Below are positions 1 to 9,541 of a stretch of DNA of 64,000 bases, piece after piece (position 1 is the stretch's first letter; each line of letters opens with the position of its first letter). Origin of the DNA: Flavobacterium dankookense (lineage in GTDB: Bacteria; Bacteroidota; Bacteroidia; Flavobacteriales; Flavobacteriaceae). The position numbers and the translations under genes were made by a program. The notes beneath the pieces are model-generated. The model was given only the letters and a program-made list of their open reading frames with translations, made no database searches and had not been told where the DNA came from. Location: the NCBI RefSeq assembly GCF_004362665.1, contig NZ_SNXR01000012.1:1-64000 (forward strand), read 5' to 3'.

Positions 1-117
1 TGGGATGGAAGTTACAACGGTCAACCACTACCATCAACTGATTACTGGTTTAGTGTACAGTATTTAGAACAAAATGTAAGTAAGGAGTTTAAGGCCCATT
101 TCTCAATAAAAAGATAG
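1..117 (+). CDS. C-terminal end of a T9SS type B (gliding motility-associated C-terminal domain) protein, partial
   Basis: Open from the first base of the window to a TAG at 115-117, giving 38 residues. The sequence has the hallmarks of the end of the CHU_C / type B sorting domain: WDGSYNGQPLPSTDYWF near its start, then a Lys-Glu-Phe-Lys stretch ending in IKR. Such domains are recognised by the type IX secretion system, which carries the protein across the outer membrane, usually in SprF-dependent fashion. The passenger region lies outside the window, so the actual function cannot be read. Confidence 0.85.
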   Translation, partial: WDGSYNGQPLPSTDYWFSVQYLEQNVSKEFKAHFSIKR

Positions 118-200
118 AAATCCAAATTTTTAATTTTATTTATACAACGAAAACAATATTTTTATAAATTCGTCGTATATTCCTATAAAATTAAAAATAA

Positions 201-914
201 ATGATTGAAAAAATAAACCTCAACAACATTCTTTTTCTCGATATAGAAACTGTTCCGCAAGAAGAACATTTTAATAATTTGGATAGCGAACTAAAAGAAC
301 TTTGGGAACAAAAAACCCAATACCAACGTAGAGAAGATTTTACTCCTGAAGAGTTTTATGATCGAGCCGGAATTTGGGCTGAATTTGGAAAAATCATCTG
401 TATTTCAGTGGGTTATTTTGTCAATAAAAGTGATATTCGAAACTTTAGAGTAACTTCATTTTTTGGCGATGAAAAAAAGATTTTAATAGACTTTTCAAAT
501 TTATTGGATACACATTTTAATCAACCACAACATATTTTATGCGGTCATAATGCTAAAGAATTTGATATTCCGTTTATTGCCCGAAGAATGATTATCAACC
601 AAATTGCAATTCCACAAAAACTGAATTTATTTGGGAAAAAACCATGGGAAATTCCACATTTGGACACGTTAGAACTATGGAAGTTTGGCGATTACAAACA
701 TTTTACTTCTCTAAAACTACTGACTAAAATTCTCGGGATTCCTTCTCCAAAAGGTGATATCGATGGAAGTCAAGTGGGTCACGTTTTTTATGTAGAAAAA
801 GATATTGACCGAATTATTACCTACTGCGAAAAAGATACCATTGCCGTGGCACAAATATTTTTACGTCTTAGAAGAGAAGATTTATTAATTGAAGATGAAA
901 TAATTCATGTTTAA
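201..914 (+). CDS. Predicted PolB-like 3'-5' exonuclease (DEDDy type)
   Basis: 237 residues, about the size of the stand-alone predicted 3'-5' exonucleases related to the proofreading domain of family B DNA polymerases. The three exonuclease motifs are visible: Exo I DIET (D14, E16), Exo II around CGHNAKEFD (N117, D122), and Exo III YCEKD (Y208, D212), which is the YxxxD form. It should therefore bind two metal ions and remove nucleotides from DNA or RNA 3' ends in the cytoplasm. It stands alone: the upstream gene ends 83 bases before it and a strong palindromic terminator follows. The substrate is not known for this subfamily. Confidence 0.85.
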   Translation: MIEKINLNNILFLDIETVPQEEHFNNLDSELKELWEQKTQYQRREDFTPEEFYDRAGIWAEFGKIICISVGYFVNKSDIRNFRVTSFFGDEKKILIDFSNLLDTHFNQPQHILCGHNAKEFDIPFIARRMIINQIAIPQKLNLFGKKPWEIPHLDTLELWKFGDYKHFTSLKLLTKILGIPSPKGDIDGSQVGHVFYVEKDIDRIITYCEKDTIAVAQIFLRLRREDLLIEDEIIHV

Positions 915-920
915 ATTTTA

Positions 921-955
921 GACCTGACAGGTTTTTAAAAACCTGTCAGGTCTTT
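921..955. terminator. Perfect palindrome with T-tract, terminator of the exonuclease gene
   Basis: A 32-base perfect palindrome at 921-952 (each arm GACCTGACAGGTTTTT or its complement) followed by TTTTTATT. It starts 6 bases after the exonuclease stop codon and acts as a good intrinsic terminator. The same core (CCTGACAG ... CTGTCAGG) recurs at 41755-41787, so it is also a dispersed repeat. Confidence 0.75.
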
Positions 956-981
956 TTATTACTTTTACAAAAAAACAAATC

Positions 982-2421
982 ATGGTTCTCAGTAGATTTT
1001 GGCTCGTAATTTTCATTTCGTCAATTGTTTTTATCGTTTTTGGTTTTTTTATCGGAAACAGTTATTCCGTTGATTATGTGTTAAACGGGAAAAAAGACGA
1101 TCCCATTTTAATTTCGGAAAAATACTTAAATGAAATTCCTAAATTCATTCAAGATAGTATTCAAAAAAACGAGGAAAAAACATTTGTCATCAATCGTGAT
1201 ACCATTAATGCCGATACAACTTACGTTTATAAAAATCAAACTGTAAAAATTTATAGCGGCGTTCAAAAAACCGATGGTTTACTACCAACATGCAAAAGCA
1301 GTTTGTTTGATTTAATCCTACCGTTAATGGCCTATCTTGCCTTTTTCTGTGGATTAATGGAGTTACTTATTATTTCGGGTGCTGCCGAAAAATTAGCCAA
1401 AAAACTAAGTCCTGTTTTTGCTCAAGTATTTCCTTCAGTACCAAAAAATCACGAATCAATCTCGTATATGACGCTGAATTTTGCTGCCAATTTCCTTGGA
1501 TTGGATTCTGCAGCAACTCCATTTGGATTGAAAGCCATGCAAAGTTTACAAGAAATCAATCCCGAAAAAGACAAAGCGAGTGATGCGCAAATTATGTTTA
1601 TGTGTTTGCACGCTGCGGGTTTAACTTTAATACCTACATCAATTATTGGTTATCGTGCCGCCGAAAATGCCGCCAATCCAGCTGATGTGATGTTACCATG
1701 TATAGTTACTTCGTTCATTGGAACAATTGCTGCAATGATAATTGTTGGCATTCGACAAAAAATCAACTTTTTAAGCGCGACATTACTCGTTGCTTTAATG
1801 ACGGTAATCGCAGCAATTGTTGGATTATTATTTTATATAAACGGATTAGATTTGGTTGGAAAAAACTTTTTCACTGCCAATCTTTCTGGATTAATGTTAG
1901 TAGCCATTATTGGTTTTACATTGGTTTTTTCTTTTATCAATGAGAAGAAATTTAGCGAAAAAAGCACAACTGTCTTTGATGCTTTTGTATCTGGAGCCAA
2001 TAACGGATTGCAAACCGGAGTTAAAATTTTCCCTTATGTAATGGGAATGTTAGTAGCGATTTCTTTTTTCAGGAATAGTGGTTTATTTGAAATTATGTCC
2101 GATGGAATTTCGTTTGCTTTTTCGAACATTGGCGTAAGCAAACAAATTACAGATTCGCTTCCTGTTGCTATGCTTAGACCATTCAGTTCTGGTGGTTCAC
2201 GTGGATTTATGATTGATGCGATGCGAAATTTTGGTCCCGATTCATTCACTGGAAGATTGAGTTGTATTTTCCAATGTAGTGCTGAAACAACCTTTTATGT
2301 AATTGCCGTTTATTTTGGTTCAGTAAATATCAAAAACACTCGCTATACATTAGGAACAATGCTTTTGGTAGATTTAATTTGTGTGATTACAGCGATTTTT
2401 GTGGCGAGTTGGTTTTTTTAA
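982..2421 (+). CDS. SpmA-SpmB fusion, nucleoside-recognition (Gate) domain membrane protein
   Basis: 479-residue polytopic membrane protein. An N-terminal membrane anchor is followed by a polar segment (about residues 25-105) and then two Gate-domain regions. The first has the SpmA-like stretch with NFAANFLGLDSAATPFGL (about 167-185), the second the SpmB-like stretch with LPVAMLRPFSSGGSRGFM (about 391-410). In Bacillus SpmA and SpmB are separate proteins needed for spore core dehydration; in non-sporulating Bacteroidota the fused form is common and its substrate is unknown. The start ATG lies 27 bases after the terminator palindrome. Membrane transport is inference; family membership is well supported. 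Confidence 0.85.
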   Translation: MVLSRFWLVIFISSIVFIVFGFFIGNSYSVDYVLNGKKDDPILISEKYLNEIPKFIQDSIQKNEEKTFVINRDTINADTTYVYKNQTVKIYSGVQKTDGLLPTCKSSLFDLILPLMAYLAFFCGLMELLIISGAAEKLAKKLSPVFAQVFPSVPKNHESISYMTLNFAANFLGLDSAATPFGLKAMQSLQEINPEKDKASDAQIMFMCLHAAGLTLIPTSIIGYRAAENAANPADVMLPCIVTSFIGTIAAMIIVGIRQKINFLSATLLVALMTVIAAIVGLLFYINGLDLVGKNFFTANLSGLMLVAIIGFTLVFSFINEKKFSEKSTTVFDAFVSGANNGLQTGVKIFPYVMGMLVAISFFRNSGLFEIMSDGISFAFSNIGVSKQITDSLPVAMLRPFSSGGSRGFMIDAMRNFGPDSFTGRLSCIFQCSAETTFYVIAVYFGSVNIKNTRYTLGTMLLVDLICVITAIFVASWFF

Positions 2422-2489
2422 AACTTTCCTGCATAATCTTTTTTGACTTTGAGGATATAAATGTTAAAACTACGATAAACTAATTCACT

Positions 2490-2512
2490 AGGTTTTGGAA
2501 ACCTTGCAGGTT
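2490..2512. repeat. Short imperfect palindrome in the spmAB-fumarase gap
   Basis: AGGTTTTGGAAACCT forms a small perfect inverted repeat, followed by TGCAGG. It belongs to the class of short intergenic palindromes scattered through this window (compare 921-952). It lies about 40 bases upstream of the fumarase start, so it could be part of the 5' leader; no T-tract follows, so it is not a convincing terminator. Confidence 0.4.
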
Positions 2513-2548
2513 ATACTTAACTTTACATTTCAATAAACAAACAACAAA

Positions 2549-4150
2549 ATGGACTTCATATATCAAGATCCGTATCCGATTTTAAAAGACGATACACAGT
2601 ACAAAAAACTTACTTCTGACTTCGTTAAAGTTGAAAAACTAGGTGAAAGAGAAATACTTACCGTTGATGCAAAAGGATTAGAACTTTTGGCACAAGAAGC
2701 GATGATTGATGTATCGTTCATGTTGCGAACATCGCATTTAAAAAAATTAGAAAATATTCTTCACGATCCAGAAGCAACGGACAACGACAGATTTGTAGCT
2801 TATAATTTGTTGCAAAATGCCGCTGTTGCTGTTGAAGGCGAATTACCTTCTTGTCAAGATACTGGAACTGCAATTGTCATGGCAAAAAAAGGCGAAAATA
2901 TTTTTACAGGAGTTGATGATGCCGAATGGTTATCCAAAGGGATTTTTAATTCCTACCAAATAAAAAACCTTCGTTATTCGCAAATTGTTCCAATTTCGAT
3001 GTTTGAAGAGAAAAATTCAGGTTCCAATCTTCCAGCACAAATTGATATTTATGCCAAAAAAGGAAACAGCTATGAGTTTTTATTTTTAGCCAAAGGTGGT
3101 GGAAGTGCTAATAAAACATTCTTATACCAAAAAACAAAATCACTTTTAAACGAAAAATCATTAGACGAATTCGTTCGTGAAAAAATAAAAGATTTAGGAA
3201 CATCGGCTTGTCCGCCATATCATTTGGCGTTAGTAATTGGTGGAACATCTGCTGAAGCCAACCTTGCTGCCGTGAAAAAAGCATCTGCAGGATATTTTGA
3301 CGAACTTCCAACTACAGGAAATATGGCTGGTCAAGCATTTCGTGATTTAGAATGGGAGAAACGAGTATTACAAATTTGTCAAGAAAGTGCCATTGGAGCA
3401 CAATTTGGCGGAAAATATTTTGCTCATGATGTTCGCGTAATTCGTTTACCGCGACATGCTGCTTCTTGTCCAGTTGGACTAGGCGTTTCGTGTTCGGCAG
3501 ATAGAAATATCAAAGGAAAAATCACAAAAGACGGTATCTTTTTGGAACAATTAGAAACCAATCCGAAGCAGTTTTTACCCGAAGTTCCTCCACATTTAGA
3601 AGAACCAGTTATTGTAGATTTAAATCGTCCGATGGCTGAAATTTTGGCTGAATTATCAAAATATCCCGTTACCACTCGATTGAAATTAAACGGAACGGTT
3701 ATCGTAGCACGAGATATTGCCCATGCTAAAATTAAAGAATTACTTGATTCAGGAAAACCAATGCCAGAATATTTCAAAAATCATCCAGTATATTATGCTG
3801 GACCAGCAAAAACACCAGAAGGAATGCCATCAGGAAGTTTTGGACCAACAACTGCAGGACGAATGGATGTGTATGTGGATGAATTCCAAAGTCATGGTGG
3901 AAGCATGATTATGCTTGCTAAAGGTAACAGAACACAAGCGGTAACTGATGCTTGTAAAAAATTCGGAGGCTTTTATCTAGGCTCAATTGGTGGACCAGCA
4001 GCTATTCTAGCGAAAGAAAATATACTTTCTGTTGAAGTAGTTGACTTTGAAGATTTAGGAATGGAAGCTGTTAGAAAAATTACTGTGAAAGATTTTCCTG
4101 CATTCATTATTACTGACGATAAAGGGAATGATTTCTTTGCTAACTTATAA
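2549..4150 (+). CDS. Class I (iron-sulfur) fumarate hydratase
   Basis: 533 residues, the usual length of single-chain class I fumarases, which interconvert fumarate and malate in the citric acid cycle using an oxygen-sensitive 4Fe-4S cluster. The alpha-type domain (about residues 1-340) has the conserved cysteines in PSCQDTGTA (C109 region), TSACPPYH and [16 protein letters not shown]. The beta-type domain (about 350-533) contains [25 protein letters not shown] and [14 protein letters not shown]. Monocistronic: about 130 bases separate it from spmAB and 70 from the next gene. Symbol left blank because class I enzymes are named variously fumA, fumB or fumarase I. Confidence 0.95.
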   Translation: MDFIYQDPYPILKDDTQYKKLTSDFVKVEKLGEREILTVDAKGLELLAQEAMIDVSFMLRTSHLKKLENILHDPEATDNDRFVAYNLLQNAAVAVEGELPSCQDTGTAIVMAKKGENIFTGVDDAEWLSKGIFNSYQIKNLRYSQIVPISMFEEKNSGSNLPAQIDIYAKKGNSYEFLFLAKGGGSANKTFLYQKTKSLLNEKSLDEFVREKIKDLGTSACPPYHLALVIGGTSAEANLAAVKKASAGYFDELPTTGNMAGQAFRDLEWEKRVLQICQESAIGAQFGGKYFAHDVRVIRLPRHAASCPVGLGVSCSADRNIKGKITKDGIFLEQLETNPKQFLPEVPPHLEEPVIVDLNRPMAEILAELSKYPVTTRLKLNGTVIVARDIAHAKIKELLDSGKPMPEYFKNHPVYYAGPAKTPEGMPSGSFGPTTAGRMDVYVDEFQSHGGSMIMLAKGNRTQAVTDACKKFGGFYLGSIGGPAAILAKENILSVEVVDFEDLGMEAVRKITVKDFPAFIITDDKGNDFFANL

Positions 4151-4222
4151 TTTTATCTTAAAACTAGTACATTAGTGGATTATAATTCGTAATTTATAGA
4201 TTAATAAAAATTTATAAAAATT

Positions 4223-4612
4223 ATGAAATCTATTATTTACTTATTTGTGTCGTTATTTATTCTAACTTCTTGTGCTACAAAAGCAAAATTTCCTGTTTCG
4301 AATATTGCTCCAGCTGCTGATATTTCAGCAAAGAAAAAAAAGGATAAAAATAAAAACATCACACTTGAGATTAAAGCAGAAAATTTAGCAAGTCCAGACC
4401 GACTTAATCCATCTGGAAATAACTACAGCGTTTGGGTGGTTACAAAAGAATATGGAATTAAAAATGTTGGACAAATAAATGTTAAAAACGGTAAAAAAAC
4501 TGAATTTAAAACTGTTACTCCATTCGATTTTGATGAAGTATTCATAACTGTTGAAAATCAAGGAGATTTGAAATATCCAGTTGGGAGAGAAATTTCTAGG
4601 ACAAAAATTTAA
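4223..4612 (+). CDS. Small lipoprotein of unknown function
   Basis: 129 residues with a lipoprotein signal peptide: Met-Lys, a hydrophobic stretch and the lipobox LTSC with Cys17 as the lipidated residue. The mature part starts with a Lys-rich linker (about 38-47) and then a compact region of roughly 80 residues, with NYSVWVVTKEYGIKNVGQINV, that looks like a beta-sandwich. No family was recognised. It lies alone, with a strong terminator downstream, so it is probably transcribed on its own. Confidence 0.6.
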   Translation: MKSIIYLFVSLFILTSCATKAKFPVSNIAPAADISAKKKKDKNKNITLEIKAENLASPDRLNPSGNNYSVWVVTKEYGIKNVGQINVKNGKKTEFKTVTPFDFDEVFITVENQGDLKYPVGREISRTKI

Positions 4613-4666
4613 ACCAAACAGCTTACAAATGATATAGAAAATATCCATTTGTTAGTTAATCAAAAG

Positions 4667-4708
4667 CAACCGCAAATCGACATACATTTAATTTGCGGTT
4701 GTTTTTTT
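4667..4708 (+). terminator. Intrinsic terminator
   Basis: An 11-bp perfect stem (CAACCGCAAAT / ATTTGCGGTTG) with a 13-base loop, followed by seven T residues. It ends the transcript of the 129-residue lipoprotein gene. Confidence 0.85.
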
Positions 4709-4716
4709 AATAGAAT

Positions 4717-5124
4717 ATGATAAACATGCTTTTTACAGAAACATTTTCAGCGTTTTACACTAGAGTAAAAAACAGCTTAGATGATGGAACATTTGCCAAA
4801 TTAACTTTAGCAAAAACTATTGGAAATACGGATTTAATGAATATTTATGTTCGTCCGATTATAGATGAAAACACTTTAAAATTGGAATTGAAATTCAAAT
4901 TTCAGCAAGAAGAATTATTTGAAATTCATACAATCGAAAGTGCTTTTCCGAGATTATTGGAGTTTATAAACAATCCTTTTTTATCGGCTATTCTTTTTAC
5001 AACCGAGTTTGATTTAACTTATAAATTAAATAAGAAAAGAGCCGTTTCAGTAATTGAACAATTTCCGAGTTTTACTCATGCTTCGCCTGTAATTCTGGAC
5101 TATTTCGAGAGTAAAAATAGTTAG
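4717..5124 (+). CDS. Hypothetical protein
   Basis: 135 residues, no signal peptide, no membrane segment and no motif recognised. The start is uncertain: ATG at 4717 or, giving a more natural N terminus (MLFTETFSAF), ATG at 4726. The composition looks like a soluble alpha/beta protein. Its last four bases overlap the end of the convergent CoA-transferase gene. It begins right after a strong terminator, so its own promoter must lie within or just before that hairpin, or it depends on read-through. Confidence 0.55.
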   Translation: MINMLFTETFSAFYTRVKNSLDDGTFAKLTLAKTIGNTDLMNIYVRPIIDENTLKLELKFKFQQEELFEIHTIESAFPRLLEFINNPFLSAILFTTEFDLTYKLNKKRAVSVIEQFPSFTHASPVILDYFESKNS

Positions 5125-5777
5125 TTAAGATTCATCTCAGGAATTTCTCCTTCTATAATCAAATCCGCTTCTGTAGAATCTATTATATGTTCTACTGAAA
5201 TTCCTGGCGCACGTTCTAAAAGTTTAAATCCGTTTGGTGTGATTTCTAAAACGGCTAACTCGGTAACTACTTTTTTTACGCAGCCAACTCCTGTTAAAGG
5301 TAAACTACATTTTTTTAGAATTTTACTTTCGCCCGCTTTGTTGACATGCATCATTGCAACGATGATGTTTTCAGCAGAAGCTACTAAATCCATTGCTCCA
5401 CCCATTCCTTTTACCATTTTTCCTGGAATTTTCCAGTTGGCAATATCGCCATTCTCCGAAACTTCCATTGCACCAAGAATGGTTAGATCAACTTTTTGAC
5501 TTCTAATCATCCCGAAACTAAAAGCAGAATCAAAAAAACTTGCTCCAGCTAAAGTGGTTATCGTTTGCTTTCCAGCATTGATGATGTCTGCGTCTTCTTC
5601 GCCTTCAAATGGAAATGGTCCCATTCCTAGAACGCCATTTTCTGATTGAAACTCTACTGAAATATCGGTTCGAACATAATTAGCCACTAAGGTTGGAATA
5701 CCAATTCCTAAATTTACATAATAACCGTCTTTTACTTCTTTGGCTATACGTTTTGCTATATCGTTTTTGTCTAACAT
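5121..5777 (-). CDS. scoB: 3-oxoacid CoA-transferase subunit B
   Basis: 218 residues, the normal length of the beta subunit of succinyl-CoA:3-ketoacid (or acetoacetate) CoA-transferase. Motifs: GIGIPTLVANY near residues 24-34, the catalytic Glu in SENGVLGMGPF (E46), and the Gly-rich segment KGMGGAMDLV. The enzyme moves CoA between succinyl-CoA and acetoacetate, feeding ketone bodies or branched-chain breakdown products into the citric acid cycle. It follows the A subunit by 78 bases. The choice between scoB and atoA is based on flavobacterial precedent, not on sequence proof of substrate. Confidence 0.9.
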   Translation of the reverse strand: MLDKNDIAKRIAKEVKDGYYVNLGIGIPTLVANYVRTDISVEFQSENGVLGMGPFPFEGEEDADIINAGKQTITTLAGASFFDSAFSFGMIRSQKVDLTILGAMEVSENGDIANWKIPGKMVKGMGGAMDLVASAENIIVAMMHVNKAGESKILKKCSLPLTGVGCVKKVVTELAVLEITPNGFKLLERAPGISVEHIIDSTEADLIIEGEIPEMNLN

Positions 5778-5790
5778 AAAAACATTTTTT

Positions 5791-5820
5791 AAACCATTAA
5801 GTTATTAAAGTTCATTAAGT
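5791..5820. repeat. ACCATTAAG-type intergenic repeat between scoA and scoB
   Basis: Contains AAACCATTAAGTTATTAAAG followed by a second TTCATTAAG. The same motif family occurs at 23713-23785 (hisH-hisA gap) and 51941-51990. It sits inside an operon, so it would be transcribed. Confidence 0.5.
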
Positions 5821-5855
5821 TTTATTTTAACTGAACACTTAATACTGAATACTGA

Positions 5856-6554
5856 TTACTTTTTTCTAACTGTGCGTTGTTCAATTCGTTTTTCGAATTT
5901 TTCCCCTTGAAAAATGCGTTGCACCATAATTCCTGGAATGTGAATTTGGTTTGGATCTAATGAACCAACTGGCAACAACTCTTCTACCTCAGCAATGGTT
6001 ATTTTTCCTGCTCCAGCCATACAAGCATTAAAATTTCGCGCAGTTCCTTTGAAAATTAAATTCCCAGCTTCGTCACCTTTCCATGCTTTAACTATTGAAA
6101 AATCAGCTTTATAGGCTAATTCCATGATGTGCATTTTCCCGTTGAACTCTCTAGTTTCTTTTCCTTCTGCTACTTCGGTTCCAAATCCTGCTGGTGTAAA
6201 AAAAGCAGGAATTCCAGCTTGTGCAGCACGGCATTTTTCGGCTAAAGTTCCTTGTGGTGTTAGTTCTACATCAAGTTCGCCAGAAAGCATTTGGCGTTCG
6301 AATTCGGCATTTTCTCCCACATAGGATGAAATCATTTTTTTGATTTGCTTTTTTTGAAGAAGTAATCCTAATCCAAAATCGTCAACTCCAGCATTATTAG
6401 AAATACAGGTTAGTCCTGTGATATTTTTTGAAACTAGTTCGGCAATACTGTTTTCTGGTATTCCGCAAAGTCCGAAACCGCCAAGCATGATTGTCATGTT
6501 GTCTTCAATTCCTTGAAGTGCTTCTTTAACGGAGTTTACTTTTTTGTTAATCAT
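5856..6554 (-). CDS. scoA: 3-oxoacid CoA-transferase subunit A
   Basis: 232 residues, the usual size of the alpha subunit. The N-terminal region has the conserved glycine-rich CoA-binding stretch [13 protein letters not shown] (about 22-34), then [17 protein letters not shown] and the [18 protein letters not shown] segment. It pairs with the B subunit encoded immediately downstream, both on the minus strand and probably one transcript. No strong terminator was seen upstream; the 182-base gap before it holds repeat fragments. Confidence 0.9.
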   Translation of the reverse strand: MINKKVNSVKEALQGIEDNMTIMLGGFGLCGIPENSIAELVSKNITGLTCISNNAGVDDFGLGLLLQKKQIKKMISSYVGENAEFERQMLSGELDVELTPQGTLAEKCRAAQAGIPAFFTPAGFGTEVAEGKETREFNGKMHIMELAYKADFSIVKAWKGDEAGNLIFKGTARNFNACMAGAGKITIAEVEELLPVGSLDPNQIHIPGIMVQRIFQGEKFEKRIEQRTVRKK

Positions 6555-6635
6555 ATTTTAGTTTGTTTGTTTTCTATTCCGAAGCGTCGGAACTGATGGA
6601 AGCGGCATCCTTTTTTGTTTTTTTCTAGAAAAATG

Positions 6636-6703
6636 CCCTTCGACTACACTCAGGGTGACAAAAAAAACAAAAAAGATTGCTTCGCCAGTTCGCTGAGCTC
6701 GTG
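6636..6703. repeat. Two dispersed REP-like repeat fragments
   Basis: The gap between the PBP1A stop and scoA start contains a TTCGACTACACTCAGGGTGA fragment (within 6636-6660, itself a short inverted repeat) and ATTGCTTCGCCAGTTCGCT with a flanking GAGCTCGTG (6674-6703). Relatives of the first occur inside an SDR gene at 42462-42486 and of the second inside metG at 53293-53344. Fragments of this type are scattered through many bacterial genomes. Confidence 0.7.
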
Positions 6704-6736
6704 TTAGCGGACAGCAGGAATCAGCTCCTAAAAAAA

Positions 6737-9049
6737 TTATAATCCAAATTCTTCTTCGTTTTGTAATTCTTCTTCGGGAGCAACTATTGTTGTATCTATT
6801 ACTTTTTTAGCTTCCCAACAATCAACTTTTATGGATAAGTCTGATGGTCTTTCGAAAGGATCTTTTGAAACTAATAAATCTTTGTCTTCGTAGCATTTTT
6901 TCATAAAATATCCCCAAACAGGTAATGCTGCTGTTGCGCCTTGTCCATAAGTTATGCTTTTAAATCGAGCGGAACGATCTTCGCAACCAACCCAAACACC
7001 TGTTACAAGATTTGGTACCATTCCAATAAACCAACCATCGGATTGATTTTGAGATGTACCTGTTTTTCCTGCTATAGGATTTGTAAAGCCATATGGATAT
7101 CCAGTCCATCTGTTATCGCCACTTCCGCCACCTTCTGTTCTTAGTCTTACACCTGAACCACTTTCGGTTACGCCTTCAAGAAGTTTTACTACTGCATAAG
7201 CGATATCTTTATTTAAAACGTCGCGAGAGTCAGGAACTGGTTCGTATAAAACCACGCCATTTTTATCTTCTATTCTTGAAATAAATTGTGGTTTTACATA
7301 AACGCCTTGATTAGCAAATGTGCTGTAGGCAGCAACCATATCTTCTACTGTGATTTCTACTGCTCCGAGCGCAATAGATGGTTGAACTGGAATTTCTGAG
7401 TTAACTCCTAATTTTTTTGTTAGACTCACTACTGCTTCTGGACCAGTTTTGTCAATTAGTTTTGCAGAAACTGTATTTATGGATAATGCTAAAGCGCGTT
7501 TTAGCGTAACCATTCCGCGATATTGTCGGTCAGAATTTTTTGGTTCCCAATCGGCAGTAACGTGATGTCTTCCTTTGTGAATCATAAACGGACTATCTAT
7601 TATAGAATCACATGGTGACATTCCTAATTGCTCAATAGCTGTGGCATAGACAAACGGTTTAAAGGTTGAACCTACTTGTCTTGCACCTTGACCAACGTGA
7701 TCGTATTGGAAATATTTGTAATCGATTCCGCCAACCCAAGCTTTGATATGACCTGTTTGTGGTTCGAGTGACATTAAACCTGCTTGAAGAAAATGTTTAT
7801 AATAGCGAATAGAATCTTTTGGAGTCATTAGCGTATCGATTTCGCCTTTCCAAGAGAAGATTTTCATTTTAGTTTTTACGTCAAAAGAAGCAATGATTTC
7901 TTCTTCAGATTTGTCTAATTCTTTCATTACTCGCCAACGCTCAGAATTTTTCATAGCATTGGTCATGATGCGATTTGTTTCGGCATCGGTAATGTTGATA
8001 AATGGTGCGTTTTTATTGTCTTTTTGTTGGATAAAAAATTCTTGTTGAAGATTTTTCATGTGAGCTTGAACCGCTTCTTCAGCATGTTCTTGCATTTTGG
8101 AATCGATGGTTGTGTAAATTTTAAGTCCATCAGTATAGATGTCGTAATCTTCTCCATCTGGTTTTTTGTTTTCTTTTACCCATTTTTTCATGTATTCGCG
8201 AAGGTATTCACGGAAATAGGTTGCGATTCCTTCTTTGTGCGTTTGGAGTTTGAAATCCAATTTTATAGGTAAATTGCTTAAACTTTCTTTTTGAGACTGC
8301 GTAATAATTTTAGAACGTAGCATTTGAGAAAGTACAACATTCCTCCTATTCTTCACTCCTTGCGGATTTCTAACTGGATTATAAAGCGAAGAATTTTTGA
8401 ACATTCCAACTAAAATTGCTGATTCGTCAATGGTTAAATCTTTCGGTTCTTTAGAAAAATAGGTTTTTGATGCGGAACGAATTCCAATAGCATAATTATT
8501 GAAATCGTATACGTTGAAATACATAGCAATGATTTCATTTTTAGTATATTGTCTTTCAAGTTTGATGGCAATAATCCATTCTTTTACTTTCTGAATTATT
8601 CTAAAAAGTTTAAAACTTGAACCTTCGCCGTGGAATAATTGTTTGGCTAATTGCTGAGAAATTGTACTTGCACCACCGTCAGCACCTAATTTTAAAGCGG
8701 CTCCAAAAGTTCTTCGAGCATCAATTCCTGAATGTTCATAAAAACGTTCATCTTCAGTTGCTACTAATGCTTTAACCAAATGTGGCGGAAGATCTTCAAA
8801 TTTGATAGGTGTTCTGTTTTCGTTGTAAAACTTTCCAATTGTTACACCATCAGAAGAGATGATTTCGGTTGCTAAGTTAGATTCTGGATTTTCTAGGTCT
8901 TCAAAAGAAGGCATTTTGCCAAAAAATCCCCATGATGCTAGCAAGAAAAAAAGTACTGCCGCACCAGAACTGTAAAAGAATAATTTCCAAAACTTCTTTT
9001 TATAGTATTTGATGTCTTTTACGGTAGTAGTATTATTTTTTTGAGCCAT
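6737..9049 (-). CDS. Penicillin-binding protein 1A, bifunctional transglycosylase/transpeptidase
   Basis: 770 residues. A short cytoplasmic tail and one membrane anchor (about 20-43) precede the GT51 glycosyltransferase domain with ATEDERFYEHSG (catalytic Glu99) and GGASTISQQ (125-133). The penicillin-binding transpeptidase domain follows, with the active-site Ser in GSTFKPF, the SIN triad and KTGTS. It polymerises and cross-links peptidoglycan at the inner membrane. The gene starts 6 bases after gldH stops, in a unit RicT-gldH-PBP1A that is common in Flavobacterium. The C terminus ends in an acidic low-complexity tail. Confidence 0.95.
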   Translation of the reverse strand: MAQKNNTTTVKDIKYYKKKFWKLFFYSSGAAVLFFLLASWGFFGKMPSFEDLENPESNLATEIISSDGVTIGKFYNENRTPIKFEDLPPHLVKALVATEDERFYEHSGIDARRTFGAALKLGADGGASTISQQLAKQLFHGEGSSFKLFRIIQKVKEWIIAIKLERQYTKNEIIAMYFNVYDFNNYAIGIRSASKTYFSKEPKDLTIDESAILVGMFKNSSLYNPVRNPQGVKNRRNVVLSQMLRSKIITQSQKESLSNLPIKLDFKLQTHKEGIATYFREYLREYMKKWVKENKKPDGEDYDIYTDGLKIYTTIDSKMQEHAEEAVQAHMKNLQQEFFIQQKDNKNAPFINITDAETNRIMTNAMKNSERWRVMKELDKSEEEIIASFDVKTKMKIFSWKGEIDTLMTPKDSIRYYKHFLQAGLMSLEPQTGHIKAWVGGIDYKYFQYDHVGQGARQVGSTFKPFVYATAIEQLGMSPCDSIIDSPFMIHKGRHHVTADWEPKNSDRQYRGMVTLKRALALSINTVSAKLIDKTGPEAVVSLTKKLGVNSEIPVQPSIALGAVEITVEDMVAAYSTFANQGVYVKPQFISRIEDKNGVVLYEPVPDSRDVLNKDIAYAVVKLLEGVTESGSGVRLRTEGGGSGDNRWTGYPYGFTNPIAGKTGTSQNQSDGWFIGMVPNLVTGVWVGCEDRSARFKSITYGQGATAALPVWGYFMKKCYEDKDLLVSKDPFERPSDLSIKVDCWEAKKVIDTTIVAPEEELQNEEEFGL

Positions 9050-9055
9050 AACTAA

Positions 9056-9541
9056 TTATTCTTTTGATTCTATTCTAAATCCAACATCTGAAATTCCTTC
9101 TAACTTTTCAACGCCAGTTATTTTTCCCGTTTGCCTTACGGCTTGTTTGATGCTGATTTTATATATTCCTTTTTGATTGAACTTTTCGTTTTTTTTGTAA
9201 ACCAATTTATTCTCTTTAATATCGGCAAAACCTTCTCCAAGAAGTGTGCCGTCTGGATTTGCCATTACATATTCAAGTGTATCGACTTTTACTTTTCTAT
9301 TTGGTTGTTCTAATGAAACAATTAAAAAAAGATTGCTAAACGGATACGCATTATTATCTCTTACATTGACGAACAAATCGTAGCTTTTATTTGCATCTAA
9401 TTGTGGCAAATCAAAAGAAACTATACTGTCTTTGTGCCAAAATTTTCCAACAGATTTATATTCGTCAAAAACTCTTTTTTTGTCACATGAAAATAAAATA
9501 AAGCATACTAAAATAAGTGCTAAACTATTTTTTTTGTTCAT
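9056..9541 (-). CDS. gldH: Gliding motility lipoprotein GldH
   Basis: 161 residues with a lipoprotein signal peptide and lipobox LFSC (Cys19). The mature part matches the GldH family in length and in the pattern RVFDEYKSVGKFWHKDSIVSF, then FVNVRDNNAYPFSNLFLIVS. In Flavobacterium johnsoniae GldH is needed for gliding and for function or stability of the type IX secretion apparatus. Its ATG overlaps the stop of the upstream PSP1/RicT-like gene by four bases, so the two are translationally coupled. Agrees with the T9SS cargo genes found at both ends of the window. Confidence 0.93.
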   Translation of the reverse strand: MNKKNSLALILVCFILFSCDKKRVFDEYKSVGKFWHKDSIVSFDLPQLDANKSYDLFVNVRDNNAYPFSNLFLIVSLEQPNRKVKVDTLEYVMANPDGTLLGEGFADIKENKLVYKKNEKFNQKGIYKISIKQAVRQTGKITGVEKLEGISDVGFRIESKE

